Shown: positions 17,023-24,502, counted from the first letter of the stretch. The stretch is DNA of 53,280 nt from Betaproteobacteria bacterium (GCA_016868295.1 VGHJ01000016.1:1-53280), one strand, 5' to 3'. The notes: generated by a model from the letters alone, not told the origin. Numbers and translations: made by a program.

Positions 17023-17760
17023 ATGCCCAAGCTCCTGCCCCTCGGCGACGCCGCATGGACCGTCGAGTTCGGCGAAGCCGTCGACCCCGCCCTGCACGCC
17101 CGCGTGATGGGCTTCGCGCAGGCCCTGGAGCGGGCGGCGCTGCCGGGCGTGATCGAATGGGTGCCAACCTTCCGCTCGTGCACGGTGCATTTCGATCCGC
17201 TTTCGCCGCTGGCCGACGGGCTCGGCGAACGCCTGCTGGAAATCGCCGCCGGCGCGCCCGCCGCCGCCGTCTTGGGGCGGCGCTGGCGTATCCCCGTCCT
17301 CTTCGGCGGCGAAGCCGGGCCGGACCTTGCCGAACTAGCGGCCCGTTGCGGCACGAGCGCAGAAGCCATCGTGGCGCGCATGACGGCCGCCGTGTTCCGC
17401 GTCTACATGCTCGGCTTCATGCCGGGCTTTCCCTACATGGGCGGCCTGCCCGAGGAACTCGCCATGCCGCGCCTGGCGACGCCGCGCAAGCAGGTGCCGG
17501 CGCGCAGCCTGGCGGTGACCGGCACGCTGTGCGCCATCTACCCTTTCGCCAGTCCGGGTGGCTGGCGCCTGCTCGGCCGCACGCCTCTTGCCCTGTTCGA
17601 CGTGCGCCGGCCGGCGCCGGCCCTTTTCGCGCCCGGCGACGAAGCGATGTGGCAAGCGATCGACGCAACCGAGTGCGCCCGGCTCGAGGCGGAGGAGGCG
17701 GCAGGCCGTCTCGATCGCGCGGCGTTTCTCGTCGCGCCGGAGGCGCCGTGGCCGCGCTGA
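17023..17760 (+). CDS. pxpB: 5-oxoprolinase subunit PxpB (KipI-like)
   Basis: A 245-residue protein of the KipI/AHS1 family. Typical blocks are LGDAAWTVEFGE at the N-terminus, FRVYMLGFMPGFPYMGGLPEEL and TPRKQVPARSLAVTG, then ASPGGWRLLGRTPLALFD. With PxpA and PxpC it forms the ATP-dependent prokaryotic 5-oxoprolinase, which opens 5-oxoproline to glutamate. It starts four bases after the marR stop, and pxpC starts inside its last codons. Confidence 0.92.
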   Translation: MPKLLPLGDAAWTVEFGEAVDPALHARVMGFAQALERAALPGVIEWVPTFRSCTVHFDPLSPLADGLGERLLEIAAGAPAAAVLGRRWRIPVLFGGEAGPDLAELAARCGTSAEAIVARMTAAVFRVYMLGFMPGFPYMGGLPEELAMPRLATPRKQVPARSLAVTGTLCAIYPFASPGGWRLLGRTPLALFDVRRPAPALFAPGDEAMWQAIDATECARLEAEEAAGRLDRAAFLVAPEAPWPR

Positions 17761-18794
17761 TCGAGGTGCTCGACGGCGGCCTCGCCACGACGGTGCAGGA
17801 CGCCGGCCGCCCGAGCCATCGCCGCTTCGGCGTCGCCCTGTCTGGCGCGCTCGATCCTGCCCTGTTCGCCTGCGCCAACGCGCTGGTCGGCAATGCGCCG
17901 AAAGCCGCCGCGCTGGAGTTGCGCCTGGCCGGGCCGCGCCTGCGCGTCGCCGGCGGCCGCGTGCGCGTGGCGCTGGCCGGCGCGGCCAAGGGTGAAGTAA
18001 TGTGCGCCGTGTCGCGCAGACTGACTATTGCGCCGTGGCAGAGCGTCACGCTGGAGGAAGGCGACGAGTTGAAGATCGGCGCCGTGCGCGGCGGCGTCGC
18101 CTACCTCGCCTTCTCCGGCGGTATCGCCACGCCGCCGCTGCTCGGCAGCCGCGCCACCCACCTGCGCGCCGGCATGGGCGGCCTCGCCGGGCGCGCGCTC
18201 GCGCCGTGCGACCGGCTGCCGGTCGGAGCGGCGGAAGTGCAAGGCCCCGAGCGCAGGCAGGCCGCCTTCCTGCACGAAAGCGGCCCGATCCGCCTGCTGC
18301 CCGGCCCTCAGGACGACAACTTCGTGCCTGAGGCGCTGCGCGCGCTGGTCGAAGAAGAATTCATCGTCAGCCGCGACGCCGACCGCATGGGCCTGCGCCT
18401 GCAGGGGCCACGGCTGGAACACGACCCGCGCTTCGGCGATGAAATAGTCTCGGACGGGGTCGCGCCCGGCGCCATCCAGGTGCCGCCGGACGGACAGCCG
18501 ATCCTGCTGCTCCCCGACTGCCAGACCGTCGGCGGCTACCCAAAGATCGCCACGGCGATCCGCGCCGACCTGCCGCGGCTGGCGCACCTGCTGCCGGGCG
18601 AGCGACTGCGCTTCGCCTTCGCCACGCGCGCGGAAGCGGTGGCGGCATTGCGCGCGCAGCAGGCGCGCCTCGCCGCCTGGATCGACGGCATCGCGCCGCA
18701 CGTGCCGGCCGGCGCCATCGACGAGGAAGCGCTGTATTCGGCCAATCTGATCAGCGGCACGCTGTACGATGGTGCGGAAGGAGACGAATCATGA
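17748..18794 (+). CDS. pxpC: 5-oxoprolinase subunit PxpC (KipA-like, biotin-dependent carboxyltransferase fold)
   Basis: A 348-residue protein of the KipA/AHS2 family, recognisable from GGLATTVQDAGRPSHRRFGV near the N-terminus, then FSGGI, LLGSRATHL, and the C-terminal LLLPDCQTVGGYPKIATAI. The GTG at 17748 is chosen: it places the conserved start of the domain within a few residues and overlaps pxpB by 13 bases. The frame open further upstream is a shadow of pxpB. A variant copy of the recurrent word (18018-18030) codes for R-L-T-I inside this gene. Confidence 0.9.
   Translation: MAALIEVLDGGLATTVQDAGRPSHRRFGVALSGALDPALFACANALVGNAPKAAALELRLAGPRLRVAGGRVRVALAGAAKGEVMCAVSRRLTIAPWQSVTLEEGDELKIGAVRGGVAYLAFSGGIATPPLLGSRATHLRAGMGGLAGRALAPCDRLPVGAAEVQGPERRQAAFLHESGPIRLLPGPQDDNFVPEALRALVEEEFIVSRDADRMGLRLQGPRLEHDPRFGDEIVSDGVAPGAIQVPPDGQPILLLPDCQTVGGYPKIATAIRADLPRLAHLLPGERLRFAFATRAEAVAALRAQQARLAAWIDGIAPHVPAGAIDEEALYSANLISGTLYDGAEGDES
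18018..18030 (+). repeat. Variant of the recurrent word (AGACTGACTATTG), copy 3 (coding)
   Basis: It differs from the main form by one base (TATT for TTTT). It encodes R-L-T-I with AGA CTG ACT ATT, the same codon pattern seen in copy 1. Confidence 0.4.
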
Positions 18795-19564
18795 AGAAGT
18801 GCATCAACCTGAACGCCGACCTCGGCGAGAGTTTCGGCGCCTGGACCATGGGTGCCGACGCCGAGCTGCTCGGCATCGTCGCCTCGGCCAATGTCGCCTG
18901 CGGCTTCCACGCCGGCGACCCGCTGGTGATGCTGCGCACGCTGCGCCTGGCGCGCGAGCGCAGCATCGAGGTCGGCGCGCACGTCGCCTACCCCGACCTG
19001 CAGGGCTTCGGCCGCCGCCGCATGGACATGGCGCCCGACGAACTGGAAGCCGCGATCATCTACCAGATCGGCGCACTGGCCGGCACGGCGAAGGCGGCGG
19101 GCATGGCGCTGGCCCACGTCAAGCCGCACGGCGCGCTCAACAACGCCGCCTGCGCCGATCTCGATCTCGCGCGCACCGTCTGCCACGCCGTTGCCGCCTG
19201 CGACACGTCGCTCGTCCTGCTGGCGCCGGCGCTGTCGCAGCTCGCCGCCGCCGGGCGCGAAGTCGGCCTGCCGGTGGTGGAGGAACTCTTCGCCGACCGC
19301 GCCTATCTCGACGACGGCCAACTCGTGCCGCGCAGCCGGCCCGACGCCATGGTCCACGGCGCGGAAGCGAGCCTCGCCCATGTGCTGCGCATGCTCGAGG
19401 AAGCTTCGATCGTCAGCGTGAATGGCATGCGACTTCCGGTGCGCGCCGGCAGCATCTGCGTGCACGGCGACAACGCGGAAGCCGTGGAAACAGCGCGGGC
19501 GTTGCGCGAAGGTCTGCAGGCGGCCGGCTACCGCATCGCGCCGCTGGCGGATTGTCTGGCCTGA
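18791..19564 (+). CDS. pxpA: 5-oxoprolinase subunit PxpA (LamB/YcsF family)
   Basis: A 257-residue protein of the LamB/YcsF family, with INLNADLGESFGAWTMG at the start, ASANVACGFHAGDP, AHVAYPDLQGFGRR and HVKPHGALNN, all hallmark segments. It is the third subunit of the ATP-dependent 5-oxoprolinase. Its ATG overlaps the pxpC stop (ATGA). It is the last gene of marR-pxpBCA and ends in a hairpin shared with the convergent gene. Confidence 0.93.
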   Translation: MKKCINLNADLGESFGAWTMGADAELLGIVASANVACGFHAGDPLVMLRTLRLARERSIEVGAHVAYPDLQGFGRRRMDMAPDELEAAIIYQIGALAGTAKAAGMALAHVKPHGALNNAACADLDLARTVCHAVAACDTSLVLLAPALSQLAAAGREVGLPVVEELFADRAYLDDGQLVPRSRPDAMVHGAEASLAHVLRMLEEASIVSVNGMRLPVRAGSICVHGDNAEAVETARALREGLQAAGYRIAPLADCLA

Positions 19565-19582
19565 GCTACTGCGCCGGCCAGA
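19555..19582. terminator. Hairpin between convergent pxpA and an unknown gene
   Basis: A seven-base stem, TCTGGCC (19555-19561) with GGCCAGA (19576-19582), and a 14-base loop span both stop codons. It may act in both directions. There is no T-run. Confidence 0.35.
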
Positions 19583-20729
19583 ACGGCGTTTCGATGCCCT
19601 CGCCGAGGTCGGCCGCGACGAAGCGCCGGCGCAGTTCGAACAACTGCTCCAGCAGCCCTGGCTCGGCGCGCGCATAGGCGTCGGCGTCCGGCACGCGCTT
19701 CACCACCACGCCGAGCAGCTCGGTAATGGCGTTGCCGATCGAGTTCTGGCTGATGGTGACGATCAGCTGGCCCGCATCATTGCGATAGATGAGCTGCTTG
19801 AAGGCGGGCTGCCAGCGGATGGCGTTGGCGTAGCGCGCGTCCCGGATGCAGCGGCTGCGCACCATCTTCGCGGTGGCGAGGAAGTCGTTGTCGAAGAGCA
19901 GCCGCTCCTCGACCAGCGCCGGGAAGTAAAGATCCGGCAGCATCGGCGCATTGCGCGTCGATACCTGGCTGAAGAAACTGCGGTAGAAGTCGAGGAATCC
20001 CTTCAGCAGCGTGTCGTACTCCTGCCAGAAGCGCACCTCGGCCAGCCCCGCCGCGCCGCCCTTCACCTCCCAGCTCGGCAGGCCCTGCGGGTAGCCGGTC
20101 AGAGCCAGGCGGCACTCGCCGCGCTCGCACGGCGCCAGCAGCTTGAGATCCAGTCCGGCGAAGAAGGCGCGGTAGCACTCGCGCATGTGCGCCTGGAACA
20201 GCGAATGCTGGCCGCCGTCGGTGAGGTTGGGGTTGTCGGGATCGGCATGGGCGGCGGCGGCGAGGTCATCCTTGTCGAAGACGATGAAGTGGTTGTGCAG
20301 CATGCGGATCGAGGGCACGCCGGGCGCGGTGAGCGGCCAGGTGGCGTCGAGGCTGGCCTCGCCGGCCAGGACGAGGTGGCGCGCCGGATCCGGGTAGCGC
20401 TCGAGCATGAACTCGATGGCGATGCGGTTCATGCGACTCCAGACGTGCCGCACCGGCTCCGGCACCTGGGTGCGGCGCACCGGGCGGCCGAGCGGGTCGA
20501 GGATCTTCTGCGAGGTGTTGTAGATGATCGAGCCGTCGAAGAGGTTGGAGTGCCCGATCGCCTTGCGGTAGAAGAGCAGCCCTTCCGGGTTCGCCAGCAG
20601 GCCGTTGTTGTGCACCAGGTCGGCGAGGTTCTCGGCGGAGTTGAAGAACTCGTTGGGCTTCATGCCCTCCGGCACCTCGAGCGGGATCGGCCGGTAAGGG
20701 GTGGCAATTTCGCGCGGGGCGGATTCCAT
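19566..20729 (-). CDS. Unknown protein (387 aa), last gene of the leftward sulfur-linked set
   Basis: A 387-residue soluble protein without signal peptide or membrane span. I do not recognise the family. Visible features are HNHFIVFDKDDL at about residue 145, which loosely recalls the HxH segments of HIT/GalT-like nucleotide transferases but is too weak to call, plus CERGECRLALTGYP and a long region rich in aromatic and Arg residues. The ATG at 20729 is used; a TTG just upstream is less likely. It follows the TauD-type gene by 125 bases in the same direction. A recurrent-word copy lies directly before the start, and there is no clear ribosome binding site. Confidence 0.7.
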   Translation of the reverse strand: MESAPREIATPYRPIPLEVPEGMKPNEFFNSAENLADLVHNNGLLANPEGLLFYRKAIGHSNLFDGSIIYNTSQKILDPLGRPVRRTQVPEPVRHVWSRMNRIAIEFMLERYPDPARHLVLAGEASLDATWPLTAPGVPSIRMLHNHFIVFDKDDLAAAAHADPDNPNLTDGGQHSLFQAHMRECYRAFFAGLDLKLLAPCERGECRLALTGYPQGLPSWEVKGGAAGLAEVRFWQEYDTLLKGFLDFYRSFFSQVSTRNAPMLPDLYFPALVEERLLFDNDFLATAKMVRSRCIRDARYANAIRWQPAFKQLIYRNDAGQLIVTISQNSIGNAITELLGVVVKRVPDADAYARAEPGLLEQLFELRRRFVAADLGEGIETPFWPAQ

Positions 20730-20730
20730 C

Positions 20731-20742
20731 AAAAGTCAGTCC
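20731..20742 (-). repeat. Recurrent word GGACTGACTTTT (minus strand), copy 4 (intergenic)
   Basis: Read on the minus strand this is GGGACTGACTTTT, ending two bases before the ATG of the 387-residue gene. It lies between that gene and the TauD-type gene. Confidence 0.65.
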
Positions 20743-20854
20743 CAGTCCAACGCCGGGCCGCCCCTAGTTGGGCTGAAGTCAACGACACGGAAGCCGCGCA
20801 GCGGCTGAACCGTCGTTACCCCCGTCCACGGGAACGGGGCCAGGGGGATGGTCA

Positions 20855-21745
20855 TCATTGGTACGGCGCGTCGGCGATGCGGTCGTAGTAGCGGGCGCGG
20901 TAGAGCAGGCGCTTGCGCGTTTCGGAATCGCTGAAGGCGGCGCGGTCGTGCAGGACGTTGTTGCAGACGAGGCCCATGCCCGGCTCGAGGCGGCCGCGGA
21001 AAACGTACGGGCTGTCCGCGTCGGCGAGCAGGCGTTCCAGCGCGGCGACGGCGCCCTTCGTCGCAGGATCGTCGTGCCACTCGATGCTCACCGTACGCGC
21101 CGTGTAGCGCATGTGGAGATGCCCATCCGGATATACGCTGAACACCGGCCCCGGCTGCGCCGCACGTGCCACCGCGCCGTCCTCCAGCCGCGGTGGAATG
21201 GTCATGGCGTCCGGCGCCATCAGGGCGCGGATGTAATCGGGGTTCTCGTCGCGCAGCAGGATGTAGGCGATCTCGTGGTCCATCAGCTGATTGCCGCCGC
21301 CGCCGGCGGCGCTCTGCACGCAGTGCAGCAGCAGGCCGCGCACCTGGCGCTCGAGCGTGTTGTAGTAGCCGTCGGTGTGCCACTTGATGCCGCGGTCGGT
21401 GTACGGAATGAACTCGGTGCGCGTGCCGGCCGGCGCCACCGCCAGCGGCGAGATGCCGTCGTCGTCGGCGAGCCGGTTGGCGTCGAGATTGACGAGGCCC
21501 AGCTGGCGGCCGAGCAGGCGCGGGATGTCCTTGTCGGGATCCGTGCCCGTGCGCGATGCATAGAGCGCCATGTTGGCCACCGCGCAGCGCGCCAGCAGCG
21601 CCTCGCGCTCGGCGCGCGAGAGGGTGCGCGGATCGTCCACTTCGACCAGCAATTCACCCAGTGTGCGCGGATGGCCGGCGAGCTTGCGATCGCGCCAGGC
21701 CGCGTAGGCGGCGGCGTTGTCGAGGTTGAAATGCGCCGGGATCAT
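20855..21745 (-). CDS. TauD/TfdA-type 2-oxoglutarate/Fe(II)-dependent dioxygenase
   Basis: A 296-residue oxygenase with the TauD fold. The iron ligands are visible as the HxD of KWHTDGYYN (about residue 130) and the late His of CNNVLHDRAAF. The 2-oxoglutarate-binding arginine is likely in the following RKRLLYRARYYDR. Family members oxidise taurine, sulfonates, carnitine precursors and many small acids, so the substrate is open. The ATG at 21745 overlaps the stop of the upstream 201-residue gene by four bases, so the two are probably made together. Its place beside dsr suggests organosulfur chemistry, which is inference only. Confidence 0.85.
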   Translation of the reverse strand: MIPAHFNLDNAAAYAAWRDRKLAGHPRTLGELLVEVDDPRTLSRAEREALLARCAVANMALYASRTGTDPDKDIPRLLGRQLGLVNLDANRLADDDGISPLAVAPAGTRTEFIPYTDRGIKWHTDGYYNTLERQVRGLLLHCVQSAAGGGGNQLMDHEIAYILLRDENPDYIRALMAPDAMTIPPRLEDGAVARAAQPGPVFSVYPDGHLHMRYTARTVSIEWHDDPATKGAVAALERLLADADSPYVFRGRLEPGMGLVCNNVLHDRAAFSDSETRKRLLYRARYYDRIADAPYQ

Positions 21746-22347
21746 TCTCCGGACATCCCCTCGCGCGCGCGCCGCGGTTTCTCCTCGCCGCCGAATAGGC
21801 CATCGAGGGTCCTTTTGATCGCCTGCACGCCTTCCGGCACCTCGATCTCCATGACCTGGTCGTACACCCAGGTCTTGTCCTTCTCCGGCATGCCCTCGCG
21901 CACGCGCCCGGCGTAGGCGCGGCGGAAGCCGAAGTCCGGGCCTTTGGCATCGAGGCCGTAGTCGGCGTAGTCGGCGCCGGCGGCGTTGAACACTTCGAGG
22001 AAATGCCGGCGGCAGGCGCCGGGCTCGGTCGTCGCGAGCAGCATGCCGGAGTTGTCCTCGATGAATTCGGCCATGCGCCTGGCCAGCGCCGTGGTGAACT
22101 CGGCGCGCTGCTCGGGCGACAGCTTCTCGAAGGCGACGCGGTCGGCGTAGTGGGCGTGGAAGGCCATGGTCTCGACGACGTAGTCGAAATAGGGCCGTCC
22201 GATGTCGATGTCGAACTGCGCCTCGCGCATGCGCTTGATCGAATCGACGGCCAGCTTCCACGACAGCGCGGCGATGGCGCTGGCCAGCTCCGCCATGGTG
22301 CGTTCGCGCCCGCCGGCGTGGAAGCGGCTGCGGATGCGGACCGCCAT
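21742..22347 (-). CDS. Unknown helical protein (201 aa) coupled to the dioxygenase
   Basis: A 201-residue, mostly helical soluble protein with no signal peptide. I do not recognise the family. It contains RPYFDYVVETMAFHAHYADRV near residue 48 and ends in a charged tail (EEKPRRAREGMSGE). The ATG at 22347 shares one base with the stop of the upstream DsrC-like frame, and its own stop overlaps the dioxygenase start, so it sits in a tightly coupled operon. A helical partner for an oxygenase or a relay protein is possible. Confidence 0.72.
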   Translation of the reverse strand: MAVRIRSRFHAGGRERTMAELASAIAALSWKLAVDSIKRMREAQFDIDIGRPYFDYVVETMAFHAHYADRVAFEKLSPEQRAEFTTALARRMAEFIEDNSGMLLATTEPGACRRHFLEVFNAAGADYADYGLDAKGPDFGFRRAYAGRVREGMPEKDKTWVYDQVMEIEVPEGVQAIKRTLDGLFGGEEKPRRAREGMSGE

Positions 22348-22643
22348 CAGTGCTCGCCCTTGGTGCGGCGGATGCCGGCGAGGCGGTTGCCCTGCTTCTG
22401 CGGGCCGCCGCGCGGGAAGATCTCGTGCAGGTAGTGGTTGCTGCCGCGCTGCGCCCCCCACGCTGCGGCGAAATGCCTGATCATGACGCCCACCTGCGGC
22501 TGCACCCGGTGCTCGACGTGGAAGTCGCGGATGAAGCGGATCACCTGCCAGTGCTCGTCGGTGAGCGCGACCCGTGACAACCGAGCGCAGCGAGCTTGTG
22601 GGCTCCCCCGCCCCGGGGCGGGGGCCGGGGGGTGGGGGATCAA
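22347..22643 (-). CDS. DsrC/TusE-family paralogue lacking cysteines, N-terminally eroded (RspA type)
   Basis: From about residue 25 the frame is clearly DsrC-like: RVALTDEHWQVIRFIRDF, HYLHEIFPRGGPQKQGNRLAGI. The two C-terminal redox cysteines of DsrC are absent (KQGNRLAGIRRTKGEH), so it would be an RspA-type (no-cysteine) member. The N-terminal about 45 residues of a normal DsrC are missing and replaced by a GC-rich repeat (22581-22640) read as PAPAPGRG. Only TTG starts are available: 22643, which overlaps the upstream stop as TTGA, or 22580 inside the repeat edge, giving 77 residues. It may be a gene damaged by repeat insertion. I kept the longer frame because of the overlap. Confidence 0.55.
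   Translation of the reverse strand: MIPHPPAPAPGRGSPQARCARLSRVALTDEHWQVIRFIRDFHVEHRVQPQVGVMIRHFAAAWGAQRGSNHYLHEIFPRGGPQKQGNRLAGIRRTKGEH
22581..22640. repeat. GC-rich inserted repeat between two DsrC-like genes
   Basis: The stretch begins with a GAGCGCAGCGAGC-like segment, then runs CCCCCGCCCC, GGGGCGGGGG, CCGGGG. It contains a short perfect inverted repeat (CCCCGCCCC / GGGGCGGGG). It looks like a dispersed intergenic repeat rather than coding sequence and separates the two DsrC paralogues. Confidence 0.5.
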
Positions 22644-22972
22644 TAGCCGCCTTTTCCGAACGGCTTGGGCAGGCCGGCGATCTTCACCGCCTGCTTGGCC
22701 GGGCCGTCCTTCGGGAAGAGGTCGTACATGACCTTCGAGTCGGCTTCCGGCATCAGCTCCGCCATGTCCTTCATGAAGTTGCGGAAGCTGGGCGTGTGGC
22801 CGTCCTCGCGGTACTTGTCGCGCATGTAGTTGATGATCTTCCAGTGGTCGTCGGTGAGGGCAACGCCCTCGGCCTCGGCGATGACGGCGACGGCCTCGTC
22901 GCTGAAGTCCGCCTCGACCAGGTAGCCGTCGGCGTCGGTTTCCTTCTCTTCGCCGTTGATGGTGTAGCTCAT
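22640..22972 (-). CDS. DsrC/TusE-family protein lacking both redox cysteines (RspA type)
   Basis: A 110-residue protein, the same length as the dsrC product in this window and similar throughout (INGEEKETDADGYLVEADFS, ALTDDHWKIINYMRDKY, AKQAVKIAGLPKPFGKGGY). The two C-terminal cysteines needed for sulfur carriage by DsrC (C98 and C109 there) are Val and Lys/Gly here. Cysteine-free relatives have been called RspA and proposed to be regulatory. It cannot carry persulfide or trisulfide in the known way. The ATG at 22972 matches the start of DsrC; the frame upstream is a shadow. Confidence 0.82.
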   Translation of the reverse strand: MSYTINGEEKETDADGYLVEADFSDEAVAVIAEAEGVALTDDHWKIINYMRDKYREDGHTPSFRNFMKDMAELMPEADSKVMYDLFPKDGPAKQAVKIAGLPKPFGKGGY

Positions 22973-22998
22973 GGTTGTCTCCGTTGTTACGTTGGGAA

Positions 22999-23478
22999 TT
23001 ATTTCTTGCGCAGGTAGAACTCGAACGAGCCGCGCGCGATCTCGAAGCGGTCGACCAGTTCCAGCGCCGTGGTCTTCACCCACGAATCGACGTCGGCCGG
23101 GGTGCCGGGGCAGTTGCTCACCAGCAGCAGGATTTCGCCGGACATCATGCCGTCGAGCATCTTCTTCGCTTCGAGGATGGGCCCCGGGCAGGACACGCCG
23201 CGCACGTCGAGTGTGACGTTGGCCTTGTGCGTCGACTCGGCGCTGCCGCGCGTGATCAGGTAGGCGGTCTTGTTGTCCCCGAGTTTCTCCTTCACGGCAA
23301 CCTCGTTGCCGGTGTGGCGCGCCCAGGCGAAGAGGTCGTCCGAGGTGCCGGGGCAGTCCGAGACCAGCAGCAGGGTCTGCCCGGCCTCCATGTCGTCGAC
23401 GATCTTCTTGGCGCCAATCAGCGGCGCCGGACAGGACAGACCGCTCATGTCCAGCGTGACGGTAGGTTTGGTGTTCAT
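22999..23478 (-). CDS. Tandem TusA-domain sulfurtransferase
   Basis: A 159-residue protein made of two TusA domains in tandem. The CPxP motifs are C16-P-A-P in MSGLSCPAPLIGAKK and C97-P-G-P in VRGVSCPGPILEAKK, each followed by the usual LLLVS(D/N)CPGT segment. Single-domain TusA delivers persulfide sulfur to DsrEFH or TusBCD in sulfur oxidisers. A two-domain form could relay sulfur between its own sites. The ATG at 23478 has AGGAG just upstream; an in-frame ATG at 23514 overlaps the preceding gene. It lies between the Cas6-like and RspA genes. Confidence 0.85.
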   Translation of the reverse strand: MNTKPTVTLDMSGLSCPAPLIGAKKIVDDMEAGQTLLLVSDCPGTSDDLFAWARHTGNEVAVKEKLGDNKTAYLITRGSAESTHKANVTLDVRGVSCPGPILEAKKMLDGMMSGEILLLVSNCPGTPADVDSWVKTTALELVDRFEIARGSFEFYLRKK

Positions 23479-23510
23479 ATCTCCTCGCTTTTCTCCAGAT
23501 TGTCCGTTAT

Positions 23511-24110
23511 TCATTCCGCGTCGCCGACGGCGACGATCGACTTGTGCGGCACGAAGATGCCGCAGCCGAGCTTGCGCCCCTCGCCCAGGCCACGCGCCTG
23601 CACGGCCAGCGACTGCGCCGGCGTCAGGCCGTGCAGCATCAGACTGAAGCCGTGCATCGTGCCACCCGGCGTATCCATCGCATGTGCCCGGCCGGAGATC
23701 ATGCGCTCCGGCAGGCCGGCCTGGCGCAACTCGGCCGCCGCCCGGCCGAGGAACTCCGTTTCGTCGCTGCTGCCGGTGCTGACGAAATGCGAATGCACCG
23801 TGGCATGCGGCATCAGCTCGCGCACGCGCCCCGGACCGATCTCCAGCCCGTTACCCACCTCCAGGCGGCGGCCGGATAGGGCCATCGCCTGCTCGGCCCG
23901 CGCCGAGGACATGCGGATCAGGAGGCGGGCGCGGCGCCCAAGCAACAGTGCGCCGCCGGTGCTGGTGGAACCGTGCAGCGGATGCACGCCGACCGAATCG
24001 TCCCCTTCCAGCCAGTCGATTGCGTCGGCCAGGGCGCGAAACAGCACATAGCCATGATCGCGTGGCAGCCGCTCGCAGCGGACCTCGAAGCTGATGTCAA
24101 CGACGCTCAT
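23511..24110 (-). CDS. Cas6/Cmx6-like RAMP-fold protein without a CRISPR locus
   Basis: A 199-residue protein resembling the Cas6/Cmx6 (type I-MYXAN) group. It has an N-terminal LPRDHGYVLFRALADAIDWLEGD, a central SGRRLEVGNGLEIGPG, and a C-terminal glycine-rich RAMP loop GLGEGRKLGCGIFVPHK at residues 174-190. Cas6 enzymes process CRISPR RNA, yet no repeat-spacer array and no other cas gene is present. The gene is embedded in a leftward set of sulfur-relay genes divergent from dsrA. It may be a repurposed RNA-binding or RNA-cleaving protein. Family assignment is from recalled motifs, and whether catalytic residues remain is not settled. Confidence 0.7.
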   Translation of the reverse strand: MSVVDISFEVRCERLPRDHGYVLFRALADAIDWLEGDDSVGVHPLHGSTSTGGALLLGRRARLLIRMSSARAEQAMALSGRRLEVGNGLEIGPGRVRELMPHATVHSHFVSTGSSDETEFLGRAAAELRQAGLPERMISGRAHAMDTPGGTMHGFSLMLHGLTPAQSLAVQARGLGEGRKLGCGIFVPHKSIVAVGDAE

Positions 24111-24119
24111 TTCTGCTTT

Positions 24120-24338
24120 TCATTTTTGCTTCTCGGCCCACTCCTTCATGGCCCCGCCCCAGCGCGCGGCGGTCTGGGTGTCTATGTCAAATATGGTAAA
24201 GCGCTTCTTCTCGCGGATGCGCAGGCGAAGCATGGGCGTGCCGCCGGCCAGATATTCGACCTGCTGCAACTCGATCTCCTGTCCCCAGATCGGGGCGGTG
24301 AACTTGTCCAGAAGGGTAAGTTTTTCCTTTTCGTCCAT
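24120..24338 (-). CDS. Small conserved-looking hypothetical protein (72 aa), first gene of the leftward set
   Basis: A 72-residue soluble protein, MDEKEKLTLLDKFTAPIWG then YLAGGTPMLRLRIREKKRFTIFDI, probably a small beta sheet with a C-terminal helix. It starts the leftward operon, nine bases before the Cas6-like gene and 292 bases from dsrA on the other strand. I cannot name the family with certainty. Its location suggests a role tied to dsr expression or sulfur relay. Confidence 0.68.
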   Translation of the reverse strand: MDEKEKLTLLDKFTAPIWGQEIELQQVEYLAGGTPMLRLRIREKKRFTIFDIDTQTAARWGGAMKEWAEKQK

Positions 24339-24343
24339 GCATT

Positions 24344-24440
24344 CGGTTGCCAGATGTCGGTTGCCAGTTGCCAGTCAAATCCAGTGTTTGCCTTCTCTGA
24401 CAACCGGCAACCGGTAACTGGGAACCGAACCGAAACCGAA
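24344..24440. repeat. CGGTTGCC-based degenerate inverted repeat in the dsr promoter region
   Basis: The left part (24344-24374) repeats CGGTTGCC and AGTTGCC several times. The right part (24401-24440) carries the complementary GGCAACCG and further AACCG repeats. The two halves could fold on each other imperfectly. Together with 24441-24630 this is the 292-base divergent promoter region between the leftward set and dsrA. Confidence 0.45.
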
Positions 24441-24502
24441 TATGCCCCCTGCCCCTGTCCCACGCCTATAACCGGCATGGCGTGTTGCGACATACCCCTT
24501 TC

